NCBI RefSeq assembly: GCF_023159225.1
Contig: NC_063168.1
Coordinates: 41,467,562-41,531,561, forward strand
DNA length: 64,000 nt
Source: Perognathus longimembris pacificus
Taxonomy: Eukaryota > Chordata > Mammalia > Rodentia > Heteromyidae
Direction of reading: 5' to 3'
The notes under the pieces are model-generated. The model was not told the DNA's origin and did no database searches. It saw only the letters and a program-made list of their open reading frames with translations. The position numbers and the translations under genes are program-made. Positions 34,673 through 47,957 of the stretch are shown here, piece by piece. Positions within the stretch are counted from its first letter, which is position 1. Every line of letters begins with the position of its first letter.

Positions 34673-36402
34673 CATCCTTAGAAAATAGCTATTACTGTGT
34701 AACTAATCCCAAACCTAGTGGTTCAAAACAGCCATTTATATACAATGCACAACTCTATAGGGCTGCAATCTGACATAGGGACTTCTGTGGATTTCTTCTG
34801 GTTTCAATTAGGTTTACTCAAATATCAGGGATCAGTTATTGTTTGGTTTGGTAATTGGTACAGTTACTTTAGATCCCTTCAAGCAGTTGGCTGGCATGAT
34901 CCATGTAAACAAATACACATTCAAATTAAATATAAGACTATTGGAGGTATCAGATAATTAAACAATTAAAATATATATTAGAGTGATATTCTGATTTTAG
35001 GAAGAAATTATTGTTTCAAAGTAGCAAAAATTCAAGCAGTCTTTTGAGTCAAATAATCTAAGTAGAGAAAACTTGTCATAATCATTTATGATTCCAGTAC
35101 AAACTGATCCTGAAAGTAGATCATAGTAGATCTCCTCTCATAGTGGTTGTAATTGGATCCAAATTTCTCTATATCTTATTCACTCATTTTATTTATTACC
35201 CCAAGACCTCCTTTGAACTTGAATTTTGTAGGTACTTACATGTAGACGTATATATAAACATGCACTCACACATATACAGAGAGTGAGAGCAAGACAGCAT
35301 CCATATTTATATATGCATATGCAGTGCATGGCACACTTCTTTGGTATTTAATTTTTCCTCATAAAGTTCAAAGTTTCAAAATATTTACTTTTCTTTGCAA
35401 GGTATAAAACATTTTTAAAGATAAAAGTAAAAGGTTGCAATGTTCAAGAACACTTTCAGGATAGAACGTCAAGTCATAGTTACATTCAAAATGTAGAAGT
35501 AATAACTTTGAAATATAGAGTTTTGTTTCATAACTCAAAAACTTGATTTTCTTGAAAATAATATTTTAGTTCTTCATGCCTTCTAAAAATTATGAGTTAA
35601 AAAATTCTGCTTTGAAACCAAAATGCATGAATGTCTAAGGAAACATGAATTATCTGGCCTAAAGTTATATGCCTTGTATATGTAAACTTCTCAATATGCT
35701 TACTTTTAACTGCAGTTTTACTTAATGGAGACTCTAATATTCATTATCGTTGTTAAAATATATAATTCATTATCTGCAGGTCGAAATAGCTCATTTACAT
35801 AAATATCTTCGATTCCTGTCTTCAAATAACTTAAGTCCATTCTTTCCTTCAATTTCACTACATCTAATATGTTATGAGTCATTTTTGACACTAAGAATCT
35901 ACTTTACATGCTGTATATAATATAAAATGTAACTAATCTCAGCTTCCTTCCAGTTTACTTTAGCATAGACATGGGCATCTGAGATTTTTCTCTTTTGTCT
36001 GGAACCGCCAACAGTCAGTCAATACCTTGTTCAGATCAAGACAATCATTTCAGTAAGTTGTGAGTCATTTGTTCACACATTCCTGCATTGAATTTTTAGT
36101 TGATATCTCATTGTATAGTTGTTCATAAGCGATTAATTATCACCATCAACTTTTACTATGATGATTTGTGGCTGAGATTGGGGGAAAAATTAAAAAGCTG
36201 AATTTATTTCCAAGCTGTCTTTATAACCTCACCCAATTTTTGCTCTGTATTAGCTTTTGGCTCATCCAATAATAGTAAATGAGGCTATTTCTTTCAGTTA
36301 TTATTGTGTTGGGCTAAGAAAAAAAATTAAGTAGGTTTCAAAAGGTCCTGAAAGAATTTTGTATGGTACAATAAAATCACCACTTTTCTATAAAAATTTG
36401 GT
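34673..36402. other. No recognisable feature
   Basis: AT-rich unique DNA with a short ACATAT-rich patch near 35,245-35,325. Confidence 0.5.
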
Positions 36403-36404
36403 GC

Positions 36405-36728
36405 CATCTAGCTACTCTACATTATCATGCCTGTCATCCTAGCTACGTGAGAGGCTAAGAGAAGGAGCATCATGGTTCTAGAGTAGCCAAGGAAAAGTCT
36501 GAGATTTCATCTCAATGGATGTTGTGGTGTACACTTGTGATCTCTGCTACAATTAGAAGCGTAAAATACGTAGATTGAGTCCACGTACATGTCTAGGCAG
36601 GAAGCAAGACCCTAAGTATTCAGAACAAACTAAAAGACTGGAGTTAGAGCTCCATGGTACAGCACCTGACTAACAAGTACAAGACCATCCCAGTATGGTT
36701 AAACAAAAAAGAATTAAAAAATAAAAAA
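36405..36728 (+). mobile_element. Old B1-like/ID-like dimeric SINE
   Basis: 'catgcctgtcatcctagctacgtgagaggctaag' and 'gagtagccaaggaaaagtctgaga' mark a B1-type half. A second stretch ends 'agctccatggtacagcacctgactaacaagtac', which is ID-like, before an A-rich tail. Strong divergence. Confidence 0.6.
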
Positions 36729-38492
36729 GAATCATTTACCCAAGTGAATTTTTAGGATTTTCATAAGGCCTAACTCCATGTTCTTTGATCTACTGTTGAT
36801 AAAATTTGCTGCATATTCAAGTATTCTAAAATGCATAAAATTTAAAAAATGACTACAAAGCAAAAAGCAGTGTATTCAGTCATTCTGTAGTGTTAGTTAC
36901 TACAAGTATAGTGCTTTTCAGAAAAGGGTCCTTTAATGATCAGAGTGAAGTGACAGGTATGTTGTCAGTTTTGTGTTAACTAATTTCTAGAAGGTCAATG
37001 TAAATATTTCAACAACCTCCAAATCATATAAACCACATTTTATTTGATGAAGAACAATATGACCTCTAAATTTAGCATAATATTGCCTAGTCTATAGAAA
37101 TATTTTAAATAATCTATTTTTAAGGAATCCTCAATAGAGATATAATAATGTGAGTAAGCTTTGGATAGAATTAAGTAGATACCAAACTCTGCTGACCTTT
37201 GGCTATAGCCAGTCAGTATGAAATTTAATTTAGATCAATGTTCTTGAAAACTGGTGAAGTGTAAAATATCTTTTCTATAGGAACTAGCATACACTATTAA
37301 TTTTCCTCCTTATGAAACACAGATTGATGGAATATTTAAATTGTAGCAAGAGACACTATAGAACAGTTAGCACAAATAAAAGGTGTGTTTGCATTTAGAA
37401 TTCTAATAATATGAGAGATAATTTTGGGATCAGCTGAGTAAAGGATCTATTTTTCCCTTAATGAAATCTGAGCAAGAACTAGTGCATGCTGGGAGTAGCA
37501 CTGTTGGAGACATCTCTATGACAAATAAGTTGCTTGATTCATCCAACTGTATCTAACAGCTATTTTCATGAACAGTTGGAATCCTTTTGCTGGCTTGAAC
37601 AAGGTTTTAAAGCAATAACAAGCAATAATATTAGAGTAAAATAAAATACAAATGAATAAAAAAACAACAAAACCTGGTAAGTAAAAACCATTTTTGCTTA
37701 TCTACCTTGCCAAAACTGGAAAAATCTGTATTCAGTAAGATGAAGTTTAAATAGAAGGTTTTGTAGGACTGTGTTCGAAACGTTTCTCAAAAAAAGGACC
37801 TAAGTTCTATTTGAGTGGTCTTCTTTACATTGTCTTTTTGTACCCTTGGGAACTGATACCATTTTCTCGGGAAGCTGGTGAGAGGAAGGGAAGGCCAAAA
37901 TCAAGTTCAGGAGCTTTGGGTTACAGGGAACGTTATTTGTTTGCTTAAATCAAGTTTTTAAAAATCTGTGCTTTGAAAAATATTTTTTCCCCACCGGAAA
38001 CAGCATCCATGAACTATCTATGGCTATTAATAGGGGCTGTTTGTGCTACTCAGAGAACCTAATGTCCTCTGCATGTATCTTAAGGGGTTGCTGTAAATTG
38101 AGGTGCTATTGTCATCTATTGGGTAGGGGATAGGAATCCTGTTAAGCATTCTATAATACTCAGGACCTAACTCTCCCCACAATAAAGAATTACCTGACCA
38201 AAATATCAGAGCTGTGGCTGAGAAACTGAAGTATAAGGCAGAAGTAGTATTTCTCCAACAGCTCTATATTCTCTTCACAAAGGTTAGAAAACAATGATTG
38301 GGTAAAACTATAATTATTATTTTTTTGTGCCTAACATAAAACTTTTTATTTCTCTTCTATTGAGAAAGAACCAGGTGTGAAGTAAAAAGTAATATTTTAA
38401 TTGTACTGATGATTTTACTTTAATATTTTTTCTGTAGCATTTTCCCTTGTAAAATATTACCTTTGTAATGAAATGATTGCCTTTATAATTTT
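36729..38492. other. No recognisable feature
   Basis: AT-rich unique DNA. No exon or repeat identified. Confidence 0.5.
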
Positions 38493-38494
38493 GT

Positions 38495-38985
38495 TAGCAT
38501 ATATTAATTATACAGATATTTAATTATGGTGTTTCCATACATTCATATATAATATTTCGATCAAATTCATCCCATTTACTCATTTTTATCCTCTGTTCCT
38601 TTTTCTCCTTTATTTTGCAGTGGATTTTATTTTGTAATGCTCATAGATATAGATAGATAGAGAGATAGAGAAATAGAGAGATAGATAGATTTAGATATGT
38701 ATATATATCCAATATACTTCAATAATCAAAGGTACTTCAAAACATCTACCATCGCATTTCCTTGCTCTCACACTGGAGTCCTCTTAAAAACAGTCCTCCT
38801 TTATGTTCACGTGAATGTTTTTTATATAGAGATTCTTCATGTGAGAGAAAACATGTGCTATGTGCCTTTATGCACTTGGCTTATCTTGCTCAACATGATC
38901 TCCAGTTCCATCCATTTTCTTGCAAATGACATAATTTCATTCTTCCTTATGGCTGAGTAGCATTTTACTGTGCTTGAATTTTGTT
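38495..38985 (-). mobile_element. Old L1 3'-end fragment with GATA repeat
   Basis: 'tttaattatggtgtttccatacattcatatataat' is the reverse of a common old L1 3' end. 'gcttatcttgctcaacatgatctccagttccatcc' and 'aaatgacataatttcattcttccttatggctgagtagcattttac' correspond to the ORF2 C-terminus/3' UTR junction. Divergence from the younger L1s here is large. Confidence 0.75.
38645..38692. repeat. (GATA)n microsatellite
   Basis: GATA units with AGAGATAG interruptions, grown inside the old L1 3' UTR. Confidence 0.9.
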
Positions 38986-40564
38986 CTTTCTACTATGATG
39001 TTATCTTTGTTTCCTTGAAATAGTCCCTGGTCATTATTATTTCTTCCTTTAAAAGAATGGAGAACATAGTAGATTATCATGAAAAGATAAATATGAAACC
39101 ATTGTTTATCCTTTTTTGATTATATAAATGAAAAATATAACACATAATAATTTCACACACTAATAATCACACACACAGTATAAAAGGTTATCAGCTATTT
39201 CTTCTATAATGAAAGTTGGAATCTCTTCGATTGGCTTTGACCAAGCCAGCCACTATGTACTCAGGTTGGCTTCTTCCTGTTTCCAATTTCCATTCTCTAA
39301 TTTAGAGCCCTTCCTTTGATTTGGAGCACTTTCTGTGAAAACTGTTCATGGAACATTCTTTTTATACTTCTTTAAAATATATGCATATTGTCTCTCCACA
39401 TCTGGCTAAGTTTGTAAGAGAGAAATATCTTTCACCAAGAGCTAGGAGCCATGTTTTTGAAACATAACTATCAAGTATGTCACATCATCTACATACCAGT
39501 CTCTGTAGGACAGAAGGAACACAATTGTGCTAGCTATCAATTAGTAAACACAAAAAGATTCATCATAGAGAAGATTTTCAAACTCAGCCATAACCCAAGG
39601 TGCTCAACATATTCTAATGATTAGCCTGTCTACTTTCTTTCAATTCTTTCCCACTAGCTCACTCCAGTGTTTACAAGTTCTCATGTCTTCTGTTTCAGTG
39701 AAATTGAATCCAATGTTTCTTCCCCAATTGAAATAGTTTTAATCAATTACAATTTGATTGATTTGAGTGTAACTTTTTTTTTTCTAGAAAATTCCCAATT
39801 TCTGACTTGCTCTCAAAATAAACTAGTTGTATTTTACAGAGCTGGCAAAGGAGCAGAGGGAATAAGTCTCTGGCTAAAACCAGAAGGCAATCCATCTATG
39901 AAAGCAGGGAAGTGGAGACTCTCCTACTTTTTATCAGTATTAACTGGTTTCAAATCTTTAGATTGAGTTTGAACTAATAGGAAGATTTATGGAATTAATG
40001 AGTCTATCCTAGAAATATCAACCTTTCCATGGCACAAATTATTCAGTGTACAGAGTAGTCAAGTAGCCATTTCATGAATTTGGATCTTTAAGCAAGGAAA
40101 ATTTTTACAGGAGATATTTACAACATTACTCAGTTTTTTTTCATTTTTATTAAAATAACAGGCCTCATAATCTTTTCTGTCTTATTTGTTAGACTGAAGA
40201 TGTCATCTTTATCAAAAAATATAATATAAAAGAGAAAACAGAATATTGAGCTAAAATGGCCACAAATTTTATCTATGAATTTAAGTTTTAAAAGATCATA
40301 CTATTGGTATTGAGTAAAGCTTAGCTCTAACTTCATTTAGTAATCTCAGTTCATATTCAGAACTCAGAAAATGACTATATGCAGGCAAAATCTATAGGTC
40401 ACTTATTTATATAAACTAAATTTGTGAACAAACACACCTATTGGTTTACATGTGGTCTGTAGGTATTTTCTTATCATAACAACAGAGATCAGTAGTTGTG
40501 ATTAAAACCCCATCACCAAAAAAGTTTAAAATGTGTATTGAATATATTTGTACATATAATGTAT

Positions 40565-40565
<1 letters not shown>
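38986..40565. other. No recognisable feature
   Basis: Unique AT-rich DNA. The 99-codon frame at 39,667-39,966 (plus) resembles no family I know and is probably chance. Confidence 0.5.

Positions 40566-40566
<1 letters not shown>

Positions 40567-40605
<39 letters not shown>
40567..40605. repeat. (AC)n microsatellite
   Basis: About 19 pure AC units. Confidence 0.96.
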
Positions 40606-40606
<1 letters not shown>

Positions 40607-40607
<1 letters not shown>

Positions 40608-42062
40608 TGACACCAGAATCAAGACTTAGGGAGGTCTGAGGCAAATATGCCAACTTATTCTTGTAATATTTACCAATAACTGTGCTCATAGAGCTTAGAG
40701 AAGAGACAGAAGTGTGTTCAAGATAAATAAACCATTCCATTAGAAAACCAGGAGTAGGGGAAGGGTTCCCTTCTACCTGAGAGTCCAAGCATAAACCTTC
40801 CTGCACAATCGGGCAGTGAGAACAGAGGTGTTTTGCAATTTACATGTTACTTATTTCACTTTTATATTTTCTTTCCAAAATGAGCAAAGGTTACATGCAT
40901 ATCAATAAGCTAAAAGCTTCATAAAGATGAAGCATTAAGAACAGAAATGCTTAGTTGCAGATGCACTGGGAAATTCATGGGTGAGGACAAAATTTAAGCA
41001 ATTTTTGAAGTTCCTATTTGTTTTTGTTATGCAGTTGACTGGTTCTATATATTCCTTCTCTGAACCATTTCTTAATCATCACAAGTCATACATTTGGAAA
41101 AAGTTCACATTAATGAATGGTAGATAAGGAGGATATACATAATTGGTGACAATATTATAGTCTTATTAATAGTCAAATAATCTCCTTAAGTTTTCTTTCC
41201 AGTATAGGGAAAGTGTGGTCATGCTCTTTATTTTGTGAGGTAATGCTCCTCCAAAATGTATAAACAGGTAATTAGGTCTGAATGTTGCTGTTACTGTAGC
41301 TAACACGATTGTAGTGGAGCACACTGGCATATGCTGATAAATTCCTCCAGAATAAAATCTCTTCCTTACAAATCATCTTTTGAGCTCTGTGCCTCAGACT
41401 GAAGTCTTGGCTTTTGACAGCATCCTTTCCTAGTCATTAAGAATCTAACTGAGTATGTTAGACAAATTAATTAATGAGTTTCCTCTATTCAAGGGTCTAA
41501 TATATTAGTAAGAATATTTTTCTTCATAAAGGCAAATTACATATCATGGATGACTTTTTATTATTTGAAAGATGGTGTTGTTGCCTCTTGATTTAAATAA
41601 ATGTACTATCTAAGATTGTAAAAAATAAATATATAAAACCTAGGCCACAAAGTATGAACAGTGATGGTAGTTCCAATTCACATTATAATGAACATAGCAA
41701 ATTAACTGAGAATCTTTATGAGATTGTAATTCAATACTTTTGTACTCATACTGTAAGAAATACATCAAAGCAATTCAATTTCATTGTAAAGGAATATTTT
41801 ATCTGAACTCAGTGTTAGTTAAATAAAAGAAATTTCCAGAAAAAATTAATTTCTTACTTCATTCACTATAAGTGAACAAAGTCCAAGCCACCTGCATATA
41901 GATATGCAACATATTATGATATCAATAATTAATGTCTAATGTTAATCTAAATTTTTTAAGTTGCATTGGAACAATTTATCTGTGGATATGAATAATACTA
42001 AGAAATCAATGGTCTATCCATGCTCATTTCAATATCAATTGCAAAATTTAAAATTATTATTC
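40607..42062. other. No recognisable feature
   Basis: AT-rich unique DNA. Confidence 0.5.
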
Positions 42063-42063
42063 A

Positions 42064-42312
42064 TTTTTTGTGTGTATGTGTCAGTCTTTGGAAAGAACTC
42101 AGGAATTCAGGGTTTGGGCTCTGTCCCTGAGCTTTTTGTTCAAGACTGGTACTTTACTACTTGAGTCGCAGCTCCACTTTCAGCCTTACGGTAAGTTAAT
42201 TGGTGATAAGAGTTGTATAGATTTTCCTGCTCCATCTGGCTTCAAACCTAAATACTCAAATCTCAGTCTTTTGAGTAGCTAGGATTATAGGTACAAACTA
42301 CCAGCTTCAGCT
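42064..42312 (-). mobile_element. 7SL(B1-like)/Geo dimeric SINE, old
   Basis: On plus the eroded Geo half comes first ('ctttactacttgagtcgcagctccactttcagcc') and the B1-like half second ('ctcaaatctcagtcttttgagtagctaggattatagg'). The element therefore lies on the minus strand with 7SL left, Geo right. A run of TG near 42,069-42,082 replaces the usual tail. Confidence 0.78.
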
Positions 42313-42439
42313 TAACAATTAGTCTTATTATTATAATACTAGACTAAACAAGATCTTTGACTGAAGATAAACATATCATACCTGTAAGGTTTCAGAATGT
42401 AAAAGCTCAATCATTGGCTTACTATCCCTAAAAATAAAC

Positions 42440-43945
42440 AAATTATTATTTATTATTATTATTAATTAAATTTTGTTTGACAAGGTGTTGTGCAAAAGGG
42501 GTACAGTTACATAATAGGGCAGTGAGTACATATCTTGTGATATCTTACACCCTCATTTTTCTTTCCCTTCCCTAGATCAGGTAGGCATATATACAATACC
42601 CAGTGTACCAAAATCATATACACTAGCCATGTGGCATAGGCCAAAAGAAATTCACTTATTACTTTAAATATAACGTCAACAATAGAGTTTGCTTGTCCTT
42701 GTCTTATATGATCATATGTACATAGCTGTTGAGCTATTGTGATCCACTGATAGGTCTACTCTAGACCTTTTTATGTTTAGTAGTTGTTTGGTTTTAGATA
42801 CATAATGTAAGGTCGCTGACCCAAACCTGTGGAAATACCATTTCACAAGAAGTTTTTTTGTTTCACAGACCTGGTCTCTACTGTCCCCCACTCCCCCCAC
42901 CCTAACAGTCATATATTAAGGAGACCATGCCCTTTTGTTCTCTGTGTTCTAGGCTTGTCTCACTCAACATTATTTGTTCAAGTTCTGACCATTTCCCTGT
43001 GAATACCAATATTTTATCATTTCTAATCGCTATATAGTATTCCATTGTGTATAGGTACCACATTTTTGGATCCATTCATCTGTAGAGGGGCATTTGGGTT
43101 GTTTCCATATTTTGGCTATTGTGAATTGTGCAGCGATAAACATGGATGTGCAGATGTCTTTGATATCCTGAGACCTGTTGTTCAGGAGAGATGCCTAGGA
43201 GTGGTATGGCTGGGTCATAGGGTAAGTCTATGCTGAGCTGTTTGAGGAACCCCCATACTGTTCTCCAAAGTGGTTTACTAATTTGCACTCCCACCAACAG
43301 TGGAGAAGGGTTCCTCTTTCCCCGCACCCTCTCCAGCACTTGTTGTTGCCTAAGTTCAGAGTATAGGCCATTCTGACTGGAGTGAGGTGGTATCTAAGGG
43401 TTGAATTTATTTGCATTTTCTTTACTGCCAGGGATGTTGAACATTTCCTCATATATTTCTTTGCCATTTTAACTCTTCTCCTGTGAAGTCTCTCTTTAGC
43501 TCCTTTGCCCATTTAATAATTGGTTTACTGGGTTTGGAGGGAGTTAGTTTTTTGAGTTCTCTGTAGATGATGGGTATTAGGCCTTTGTCTGTTGCTGTGC
43601 TGGTGAAGATCCTTTCCCATATGGTTGGCTGTCTTTCTAGTTTAGTGGCTATGTCTTTAGCTGTGCAGAAACTTTTATTTTGTAGTAGTCCCATTTGTCG
43701 AGTCTCTCCCCTATCTGTTGTGCCCCTGGGACTCTATTCACGAAGTTCCTTCCTGTGCCTATAAGTTCTAGTGTCTTTCCTACTCTATCCTTCAGTAGTT
43801 TCAAAGATTCAGGTCTGATGTTGAGATCCTTAACCCATTTTGAGATGTTCTTGGAAATGGTGATAGGCTAGGGTCTACTTTGAGTTTTCTACAAATGGCT
43901 GCCCAGTTTTTCCAACCCCAGATGTTGAAGAGGTTATGTTTCTCT
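42440..43945 (-). mobile_element. Older L1, 3' part (left of the nested insertion)
   Basis: The 3' UTR spans about 42,440-42,950 on the minus strand, with 'caaggtgttgtgcaaaaggggtacagtt' reversed and a pyrimidine-rich tract at 42,550-42,575. From about 42,950 upward is the ORF2 C-terminal part. This copy continues at 51,428 after the inserted younger L1: 43,900-43,958 joined to 51,428-51,600 gives the uninterrupted order seen at 45,480-45,650 in the complete element. The 3' border lies in a (TTA)n stretch and no TSD partner was found at 53,772. Confidence 0.92.
43076..43945 (-). pseudogene. Older L1 ORF2 C-terminal part, broken
   Basis: Three overlapping minus-strand frames carry successive ORF2p segments. 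43,449-43,694 holds 'SFCTAKDIATKLERQPTIWE'. 43,228-43,512 holds the zinc-knuckle-like region around 'NKCWRGCGERGTLLHCWWEC'. 43,076-43,339 holds 'WGFLKQLSIDLPYDPAIPLL'. Frameshifts separate them. The Cys/His pattern CWRGC...HCWWEC typical of the ORF2p C-terminus is retained. Confidence 0.85.
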
Positions 43946-43958
43946 TTTGCATATCTTT
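43946..43958. repeat. Left TSD of the complete L1
   Basis: TTTGCATATCTTT, identical to 51,415-51,427. It lies at the 3' (poly-T on plus) side of the insertion. Confidence 0.95.
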
Positions 43959-44503
43959 TTTTTTCCCAAATTTTTATTATCAAACTGATGTACAGAGAGG
44001 TTACAGTTTCATACGTTAGGCATTGAATACATTTCTTGTACTGTTTGTTACCTTGTCCCTCATACCCCCCTCTCTCCTTCCCCTTTCCCTTTCCCCCCAT
44101 GACGTGTTCAGTTCACTTACACCAAACAGTTTTGCAAGTATTGCAAAAGTATTGCAAAGTATTGCAAAAGTATTGTAGTTGTTTGTGGTTTTTTTTGCCC
44201 TATGTCTCTCAATTTTGGTATTCCCTTTCAATTTCCTAGTTCTAATACCAGTATGCACAGTTTCCAATATACTCAGATAAGATTATAGAGATAGTGTATA
44301 TGCACACACAGGAAGGTGATACAAGGACATCATCAGCAATAGAAGCTGCAGATACACATGGGACGTTGAAAGTAGTTACAATTGTGATATATCAATCATT
44401 TCCATAACATGGAGTATATTTCACTAAGCATCATCTTATGTGTTCATAAGGGTATAGCTATTGGGCTCTTGTGACCCTCTGCTATGACTTGCCTAAACCT
44501 GTA
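43959..44503 (-). other. 3' UTR and poly(A) of the complete L1
   Basis: The plus strand begins with T-runs and 'aaatttttattatcaaactg', so on the minus strand this is the terminal 3' UTR with a short poly(A). A C-rich stretch at 44,056-44,100 is a G-rich polypurine tract on the sense strand, as usual for rodent L1 3' UTRs. Three near-identical 'gtattgcaaaa' units at 44,138-44,175 form a small internal tandem repeat. The same 3' UTR type appears at 30,692-31,615, 55,294-55,538 and 59,689-59,968. Confidence 0.88.
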
Positions 44504-47500
44504 CTAATTATTCCCAATAAGGGAGACAATAGAGTCCATGTTTCTTTGGGTCTGGCTCACTTCACTTAGTATAATTTTTTCCAAGTCCTTCCATTTCCTT
44601 ACAAATGGGACAATGTCATTCTTTCTGATAGAGGCATAAAATTCCATTGTGTATATGTACCACATTTTCCTGATCCATTTGTCTACTGAGGGACATGTGG
44701 GTTGGTTCCATATTCTACCTATGACAAATTGTGCTGCGATGAACATTGTTGTACTGGTGGCTTTCCTGTGATTTTGTTTGTGGTCTCTTGGATAGATACC
44801 CAAAAGTGGGGCTGCTGGGTCATAGGGAAGTTCTATATTTAGCCTTCTGAGGAATCTCCATACTGCTTGCCAGAGTGACTGAAACAATTTACATTCCCAC
44901 CAAAAATGCAGTAGGGTTCCCTTTTGGCCACATCCCCTCCAACAATTGTTATTGTTAGTTTTCTTGATATAGGACATTCTTACTGGTGTGAGATGGAATC
45001 TCAATGTTGTTTTGATTTGCATTTCTTTTATGGCCAGTGATGTAGAGCACTTTTTCATATGTCTCTTGGCCATTCTTATTTCCTCATCAGAGAAGTCTCT
45101 TTGTAAGTCTTCAGCCCACTTGATAAAGGGGGTATTGGTTGTTTGTGGTTTTGTTTTGGAGGAAGGTAATTTTTTTTAGTTCTGCATATATTTTAGATAT
45201 GAGGCCTTTGTCTGTTGAATGGCTGGTAAAGATCTTCTTTATGTCCTTTGCTGTGCAGAAGCTCTGCAGTTTGATGCAGTCCCATTTGTCCAACCTTTCT
45301 TTGATTTGTAGCCTTTCTGGGTCTTTGTTAAGGAAGTTCCGTCCTGCGCCAAGGAGCCCAAGTGTTTATCCTACTCCTTCCTTTAGTGTTTTCAGGGTGT
45401 CTGTTTTGATTTCGAGGTCTTTAGTCCATTTGGAATTGATTTTGGTGCAGGGTGATATATAAGGATCTAGTTTTAGTTTGTTGCATGTGTTGAGCTAGTT
45501 TTGCCAGCACCATTTGTTAAATGGGCTATCTTTCTTCCAAACTATTGTTTTAGCTCCTTTATCAAAGATTAAGTAGGCGAAGATCTGTGGCTTCATTTCT
45601 GGGTCTTCAATTCTGTTCCATTGGTCTTCAGGCCTGTTCCGTTACCAATACCAAGCTGTCTTTATTACTATAGCTTTATAATACAGCTTGAAGTTGGGTA
45701 TTGTAATTCCTCCAGCACTGTTCTTTCTGCTTAGGATTGTTTTTGCTATTCTAGGTCTTTTATTGTTCCATATGAATTTCTGGATTGCTTCCTCTATTTC
45801 ATCAAAAAATGGTGTTGGGATATTAATGGGTATTGCATTGAATTTGTAGATAGCCTTTGGCAATATTGCCATTTTGATTATATTAATCCTCCCAATCAAG
45901 GAGCATGGGAGGTTTTTCCATTTCCTTAGTTCTGACTTAATTTCGTTTTTCAAGCTTTTAAAGTTCTCATCAAAGAGGTCTTCCACTTCTTTGGTTAAGG
46001 TTATTCCTCGGTATTTTATGTTTTGGGGGACTATTGCAAAAGGAGTTGTTTTCCTGATTTCAGCCTCGGTCTTCGGGTCATTAGCATAGAGAAAGGCAGT
46101 TGATTTTTGAGGATTTATTTTATATCTTGCAACTTTGCCAAAGTTTTGGATCAGCTCTAGTAGCTTGGGGGTAGAGTCTATGTGATTCTTTAGGTATAGG
46201 ATCATGTCATCTGCAAAGAGAGAAAGTTTAACTTCATCTTTTCCTATTTGGATCCCCTTTATATTTTCTTCTTGCCTAATTGCCCTAGCTAGGAATTCTA
46301 GTACTATGTTGAAGAGCAGGGGAGAGAGTGGGCATCCCTGCCTTGTTCCTGATATTAGAGGGAATGGCTTTAATTTTTCACCATTTAGAGTTATGCTTGC
46401 TGTTGGTTTGTCATAAACTGCCTTGATTATATTCAGGAATGTTCCCTGGAATCCCAGTTTTTCCAGAGCTTTTAGCATAAATGGGTGCTGAATTTTGTCG
46501 AACTCTTTTTCCGCATCCAGAGATAAAACCATGTGGTTCTTTACTTTGCTCCGGTTGATGTGGTGGATTACATTAATTGACTTGCATATATTAAACCAAC
46601 TTTGCATCCCTGGGATGAATCCAGTTTGATCGTGGTGTATAAGTTTTTTGATGACCTGTTGAAGTCGATTGGCCAGAATTTTGTTGAGAATTTTTGCATC
46701 TATGTTCATCAAGGAAATCTGTCTATAGTCTTCTTTCCATTATGAGTCCCTGCCTTATTTTGGGATGAGGGTTATTCTGGCTTTATAAAATGTGTCTGGT
46801 AGTGAACGTTCTCTTTCAATTTCCTTGAAGAGTTTGAGAAATATAGGGGTGAGTTCTGTTTTGAAGGCCTTGTAGAATTCTGCAGTGAATCTGTATGGAA
46901 CTGGGCTTTTCTTGGATTGGAGATCATTTATTGCCGTTTCTATTTCAATACTGAATATGGGTCTGTTTAGAAGGTTTAAATCTTCATGGTTGAGTTTGGG
47001 GATATGAATTTTTTCTAGGAAATCATCCATTTCTTCCAAGTTCTTGAATTTGTTATAAAGGTTTGCAAAATAGTCCCTTATTATTTTCTGAATTTCGGTT
47101 ATTTCTGTGGTGATATTACCTGTTTCATCTCCTATCTTGTTTATTTGAGTGTGCTGCCTTCGTTTTTTGGTCAGGTTTGCCAGGGGTCTGTTTATCTTGT
47201 TGATTTTTTCAAAGAACCAACTCTTTGTTTTGTTGATTCATTCAATGGTTTTTTCATCTCTACTTGATTTCATTCTGATTTGATTTTAATTATTTGCTTC
47301 TGTCTATTGATTTGGGGTTTGGCTTGTTGTTCTCTTTCTAGGAGATTAAGGTGCTTCATTAAATTACTGAGTTGCTGTTTCTCCAATTTGTTGGTGTATG
47401 CGCTCAGAGATATAAATTTTCCTCTGAGTACTGCCTTTGCTGTGTCCCAAAGGAGCTGGTACTTTGTGTCCTCATCTTGGTTGGATTCCATAAACATTTG

Positions 47501-47730
47501 AATTTCCGGTTTAATTTCTTTGATGAGCCACTGATGGTTCAGCATTGTGTTGTTTAGTCTCCATGAATTGTGGGATTTTCTGTGGTGTCTGTTTGAGTTG
47601 AGCTCTAATTTTATTCCATTGTGGTCTGAGAGAATGCAGGGAATGGTTTTGATACTTCTGAATTTGTACAGATTTTCTTTGTGCCCTAAGTTGTGATCTA
47701 TTTTGGAGAATGTTCCATGTGCTGTGGAGA

Positions 47731-47745
47731 AGAATGTGTATTCTG
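47731..47745. repeat. Left TSD of the SINE inside the L1
   Basis: AGAATGTGTATTCTG, identical to 47,958-47,972 and single-copy in the homologous L1 sequence at 53,569-53,583. This proves the SINE is secondary. Confidence 0.95.
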
Positions 47746-47957
47746 AGGGCTGGGGATATGGCCTAGTGGCAAGAGTGCCTGCCTCATATACATGAGGCCC
47801 TGGGTTTGATTCCCCAGCACCACATATACAGAAAATGGCCAGAAGTGGCGCTGTGGCTCAAGTGGCAGAGTGCTAGCCTTGAGCAAAAAAAAAAAAAAGA
47901 AGCCAGGGACAGTGCTCAGGCTCTGAGTCCAAGCCCCAGGACTGGCCAAAAAAAAAA
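47746..47957 (+). mobile_element. IDL-Geo SINE inserted in the L1 endonuclease region
   Basis: A full dimer in plus orientation, antisense to the L1: ID-like half to about 47,822, Geo half, an A-rich interruption at 47,886-47,899, and a poly(A) tail. It carries a perfect 15-bp TSD. Together with the duplication it adds 227 bp (2 modulo 3), which shifts the ORF2 frame. The antisense of the SINE is read through in a 317-codon minus frame (47,698-48,651), giving a meaningless tail after the endonuclease start. Confidence 0.97.

Noticed and set aside
39667..39966. 99-codon plus frame as a possible small gene
   Set aside because: No recognisable motif, average AT-rich composition, no splice or promoter context; length expected by chance in 64 kb.
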